Shown here piece after piece: positions 59,695-61,380 of a stretch of 61,380 nucleotides of DNA. The notes under the pieces are model-generated. The model ran no database searches. It was given only the letters and a program-made list of their open reading frames with translations, and had not been told where the DNA came from. The stretch covers positions 1 through 61,380 of the forward strand of contig PLYJ01000033.1 of the NCBI GenBank assembly GCA_003151745.1, read 5' to 3'. Source of the DNA: Bacteroidota bacterium. GTDB lineage: Bacteria > Bacteroidota > Bacteroidia > AKYH767-A > 2013-40CM-41-45. How positions within the stretch are numbered: the stretch's first letter is position 1; every line of letters begins with the position of its first letter. The position numbers and the translations under genes were made by a program.

Positions 59695-59955
59695 TTATGA
59701 ATAATGTCCATGACAAGATACAATAGTAATATTTTCGTCGGTGATTTTATATATAAGACGATGCTCGTCTGTGATTCTTCGACTCCAATAACCCTTCCAA
59801 TTTCCTTTGAGGGGTTCAGGCTTTCCGATGCCTTTAAAAGGATCACGCGAAATATCTATTATGAGTTCATTGATTTTACCAAACACTTTTTTGTTTTGCG
59901 TACTCCACTCCACATAATCCTTAAATGCGGTGGGGAAAAAGAGAACTGATCTCAT
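59695..59955 (-). CDS. YoeB-type mRNA interferase toxin
   Basis: An 86-residue toxin of the YoeB family (RelE superfamily) that cleaves mRNA at the ribosome. Conserved parts: DISRDPFKGIGKPEPLKGNW, SRRITDEHRLIYKI (Glu, His and Arg) and the C-terminal SCHGHYS with the catalytic His-Tyr pair. It lies 2 bases after the antitoxin gene. A complete and probably active pair. Confidence 0.92.
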   Translation of the reverse strand: MRSVLFFPTAFKDYVEWSTQNKKVFGKINELIIDISRDPFKGIGKPEPLKGNWKGYWSRRITDEHRLIYKITDENITIVSCHGHYS

Positions 59956-59957
59956 TC

Positions 59958-60227
59958 TTACTGTTTAGATACAGCTTTTGCAAACGCTTCAAACTCCTGT
60001 CCTGTAAATGAAATGAGATTAGCAGAACCGCTTTCAATCTCAGCAATCGCTTTATCAATACGGGCTTTGACTTGCTTAGGGGCTTCCTTCCGTAATGATG
60101 CAGATGCTTTTTTCGTTGATAGATTTATACTGATATTATTAAAGCCTTTTGTTTTTATTAGATTTCGCAACATCTCAAGAACATGCTCATTTAATTCATT
60201 TGGCTTTAATGTGATGGTCGTTTCCAT
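59958..60227 (-). CDS. Antitoxin of the YoeB pair, atypical family
   Basis: An 89-residue protein upstream of the toxin. The N-terminal beta-type segment (TITLKPNELNEHVLEML) and a C-terminal acidic helix (ARIDKAIAEIESGSANLI) fit an antitoxin, but I see no YefM/Phd motif, so the pairing with YoeB is by position. It may belong to the DUF2683-like group seen in Bacteroidota. A TATCTTTG element lies 22 bases upstream. Confidence 0.78.
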   Translation of the reverse strand: METTITLKPNELNEHVLEMLRNLIKTKGFNNISINLSTKKASASLRKEAPKQVKARIDKAIAEIESGSANLISFTGQEFEAFAKAVSKQ

Positions 60228-60248
60228 AATTGATAAAATTTTATCTTA

Positions 60249-60256
60249 CAAAGATA
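60249..60256 (-). promoter_or_regulatory. -7 element of the toxin-antitoxin operon (TATCTTTG)
   Basis: On the minus strand TATCTTTG lies 22 bases before the antitoxin ATG. No good -33 box is visible. Confidence 0.45.
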
Positions 60257-60310
60257 TGAAACCCGGTTTATTACTAAAAACCCAGGTTTATAAAACCTGT
60301 TGCGGGGCAG

Positions 60311-61229
60311 TTATTCCTTCACAAACTTCTTTGTAAAAGAACCGCTCGCTGTTTTTATTTGAAGGAAATACATCCCTGCGTGAAGCTTAGAAACATCAAT
60401 CGAAGCGCTCCCCTCTCCTCCAGGAGAGGGGTTGAGGGTGAGGTTGAACGGCGGTGAGGCCTCCTGCCCAAGCACATTCATTATTGAAACCGTTACTGCT
60501 TCATTGTGAAAAGATGAAGTGTGAATGGTGAGTTGGTTGGTGGCGGGGTTGGGAGAAAGTGAAATATAGTTGTTTGTAGAGAATGCATTAACCCCCGTAG
60601 TTGTAGTTGCGGCAAGCTCTATCAGGTTAGTAAAAACTGGATTGAACCCATTTATTGCTCCCCCAAAAGCAAGCAAATCAGAATAAGTGTGGGTGAAAGG
60701 ATTAAATTGAAACAAACCTCCTCCATTATTTGTCCCACCTCCAGAAGTCATTCCATAGAGATTCCCATCAGATGCCTGCATTAGAGATCCTCCCGATCGC
60801 CTCCATTTTTTGCCCACACAAAATCAAACCTATCCACATAGGTGGAGTCAGCAAGATTATATTGAAACAAAACGCCATAACCATGTGCACCACCTCCATC
60901 AGTCATTCCATAGAGATTTCCATCCGAGGCCTGTATTAAAGAGCATTGTGGATACGCTCCTTTTGTTCCATACGCAAAATCGAGCTTTTTAGTATAGGTG
61001 GTGGTAGCAGGATTATATTGAAACAAAACACCATCATTATTTACTCCACCAAAAGAAGTCATTCCATAGAGATTTCCATCCGATGCTTGGATTAAAGAGC
61101 CATTAGGAATACTTCCAGGATGGTTCCCTGTTATCCCTGTAAAATTAATCTCAACAGAATCAGTGGAGTCAGTAGGGTTATATTGAAACAAAACACCATC
61201 ATTATTTGCTCCACCTGAAGAAGTCATTC
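60311..61229 (-). pseudogene. GloVer-repeat protein with T9SS sorting domain, frameshifted and truncated
   Basis: Four units of the type QASDGNLYGMTSxGGxNNDG plus VLFQYNP are visible, the tandem repeat of the Gloeo/Verruco (GloVer, choice-of-anchor) group, which resembles propeller blades. A type A sorting domain follows (SLSPNPATNQLTIHTSSF ... GMYFLQIKTASG). One base is missing near 60793, where GGDRE should run on into GSLMQASDG in the next frame. The 5' part is lost: at 61229 the frame changes abruptly into a transposase piece. A C/G-rich palindrome (60408..60466) is inserted in the sorting domain. Confidence 0.85.
60408..60466. repeat. C/G-rich palindrome inside a T9SS sorting domain (copy 3)
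   Basis: CCCCTCTCC-TCCA-GGAGAGGGG plus GTTGAGGGTGAGG lies in frame after VLGQEASPP, the same insertion site as in the two BNR genes at 9.9 and 11.9 kb. Confidence 0.75.
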
Positions 61230-61380
61230 TGTATTCGAATTTATGCTGATAAGGACAAACGGGCTTAATACCCTTGGCTGTCAGTGCTCTGCCGTTGCGG
61301 GTAAACAAGCCGAAGCGACTTTCATCCTGACAGCAGACATTAATGGATTCAAAGTATTGAGCTACCCCGGCTATTTTATC
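61230..61380 (-). pseudogene. Fragment of an IS630-type transposase, runs off the window
   Basis: The minus strand is open from the window edge and reads CCQDESRFGLFTRNGRALTA and then KGIKPVCPYQHKFEY before the junction at 61229. The DESRFGL block with G-R-x-LTAKG and KP-x(5)-HKF is the middle of a DDE transposase of the IS630 type (second catalytic Asp region). About the last third of a normal transposase is missing at the junction. The upstream part is outside the window. Confidence 0.72.

Noticed and set aside
1..61380. tRNA or rRNA genes
   Set aside because: I saw no cloverleaf with a TTCGA-type T-loop or any rRNA segment while reading the gaps, but I had no covariance search to exclude a tRNA with certainty.

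Overview
This window is a chromosomal segment from a Bacteroidota bacterium. I base that on DUF2480, GldA, several secreted proteins ending in type IX secretion (T9SS) sorting domains, TTTG/TAnnTTTG-type promoters, weak ribosome binding sites, and the suf cluster layout. I cannot name the genus. The gldA and sorting-domain proteins suggest gliding and/or T9SS-dependent surface proteins.

Layout. 0.2-7.4 kb (minus): a full suf iron-sulfur cluster operon read as IscA/SufA-type protein, sufB, a four-helix-bundle (S23-type) gene, sufC, sufD, sufS, sufE, sufT, DUF2480. 8.2-12.1 kb: two BNR-like repeat surface proteins, the first broken. 12.2-18.5 kb: rplU-rpmA, metG, an LD-carboxypeptidase, a YraN nuclease, an rluB-type pseudouridine synthase with a long basic N-terminus, and an orphan antitoxin. 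19.5-25.1 kb: a membrane-anchored HAD phosphatase and a third giant BNR protein. 25.1-32.8 kb (minus): dnaG, a degenerate alpha/beta hydrolase, a polyprenyl synthase, an unknown exported protein, gldA, nadB. 33.0-41.3 kb: a small T9SS protein, a collagen-like protein, msrA, nfu, nadD, gmk, yicC, an EamA transporter, an ArsC-like protein. 42.3-46.8 kb: a compact restriction-modification island (HTH regulator, DUF3883 nuclease, two methyltransferases). 46.9-60.2 kb: scpA, a flippase-like protein, Pit phosphate transporter plus DUF47, pepP, dinB, an SGNH hydrolase, pheS, a cyclophilin, a DnaJ/TerB protein, cvpA, ispD, a broken GxxExxY gene, an SPFH protein and a YoeB toxin-antitoxin pair. 60.3-61.4 kb: a broken GloVer-repeat protein joined to a piece of an IS630-type transposase.

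The striking content lies between and inside the genes. (1) The three longest gene-free stretches (7.7-8.0, 18.7-19.3 and 41.5-41.8 kb) each hold a degenerate array with an exact 21-bp period, about two helical turns. They have about 15, 28 and 13 units, and three unrelated consensus sequences. (2) About twenty intergenic hairpins of 50-140 bp are built from a few repeated words (TTCAAAGTT, TTTACGGT, GGTAATT, GAACGCGGATTT). Two hairpin systems carry a gene: the S23-type gene between sufC and sufB fills the loop of one, and a GxxExxY gene is bracketed by arms of another. This resembles the intervening sequences of 23S rRNA genes and suggests a family of mobile hairpins with and without a protein. 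(3) Short palindromes are inserted in frame in essential genes: TCCCGCACGTGCGGGA in metG and rluB, and C/G-rich palindromes in dnaG, sufT and T9SS sorting domains. (4) The restriction-modification operon has an overlapping palindromic operator on its promoter and two methyltransferases with permuted motif order.

Function calls rest on motif recognition by eye. No database search or folding program was run.
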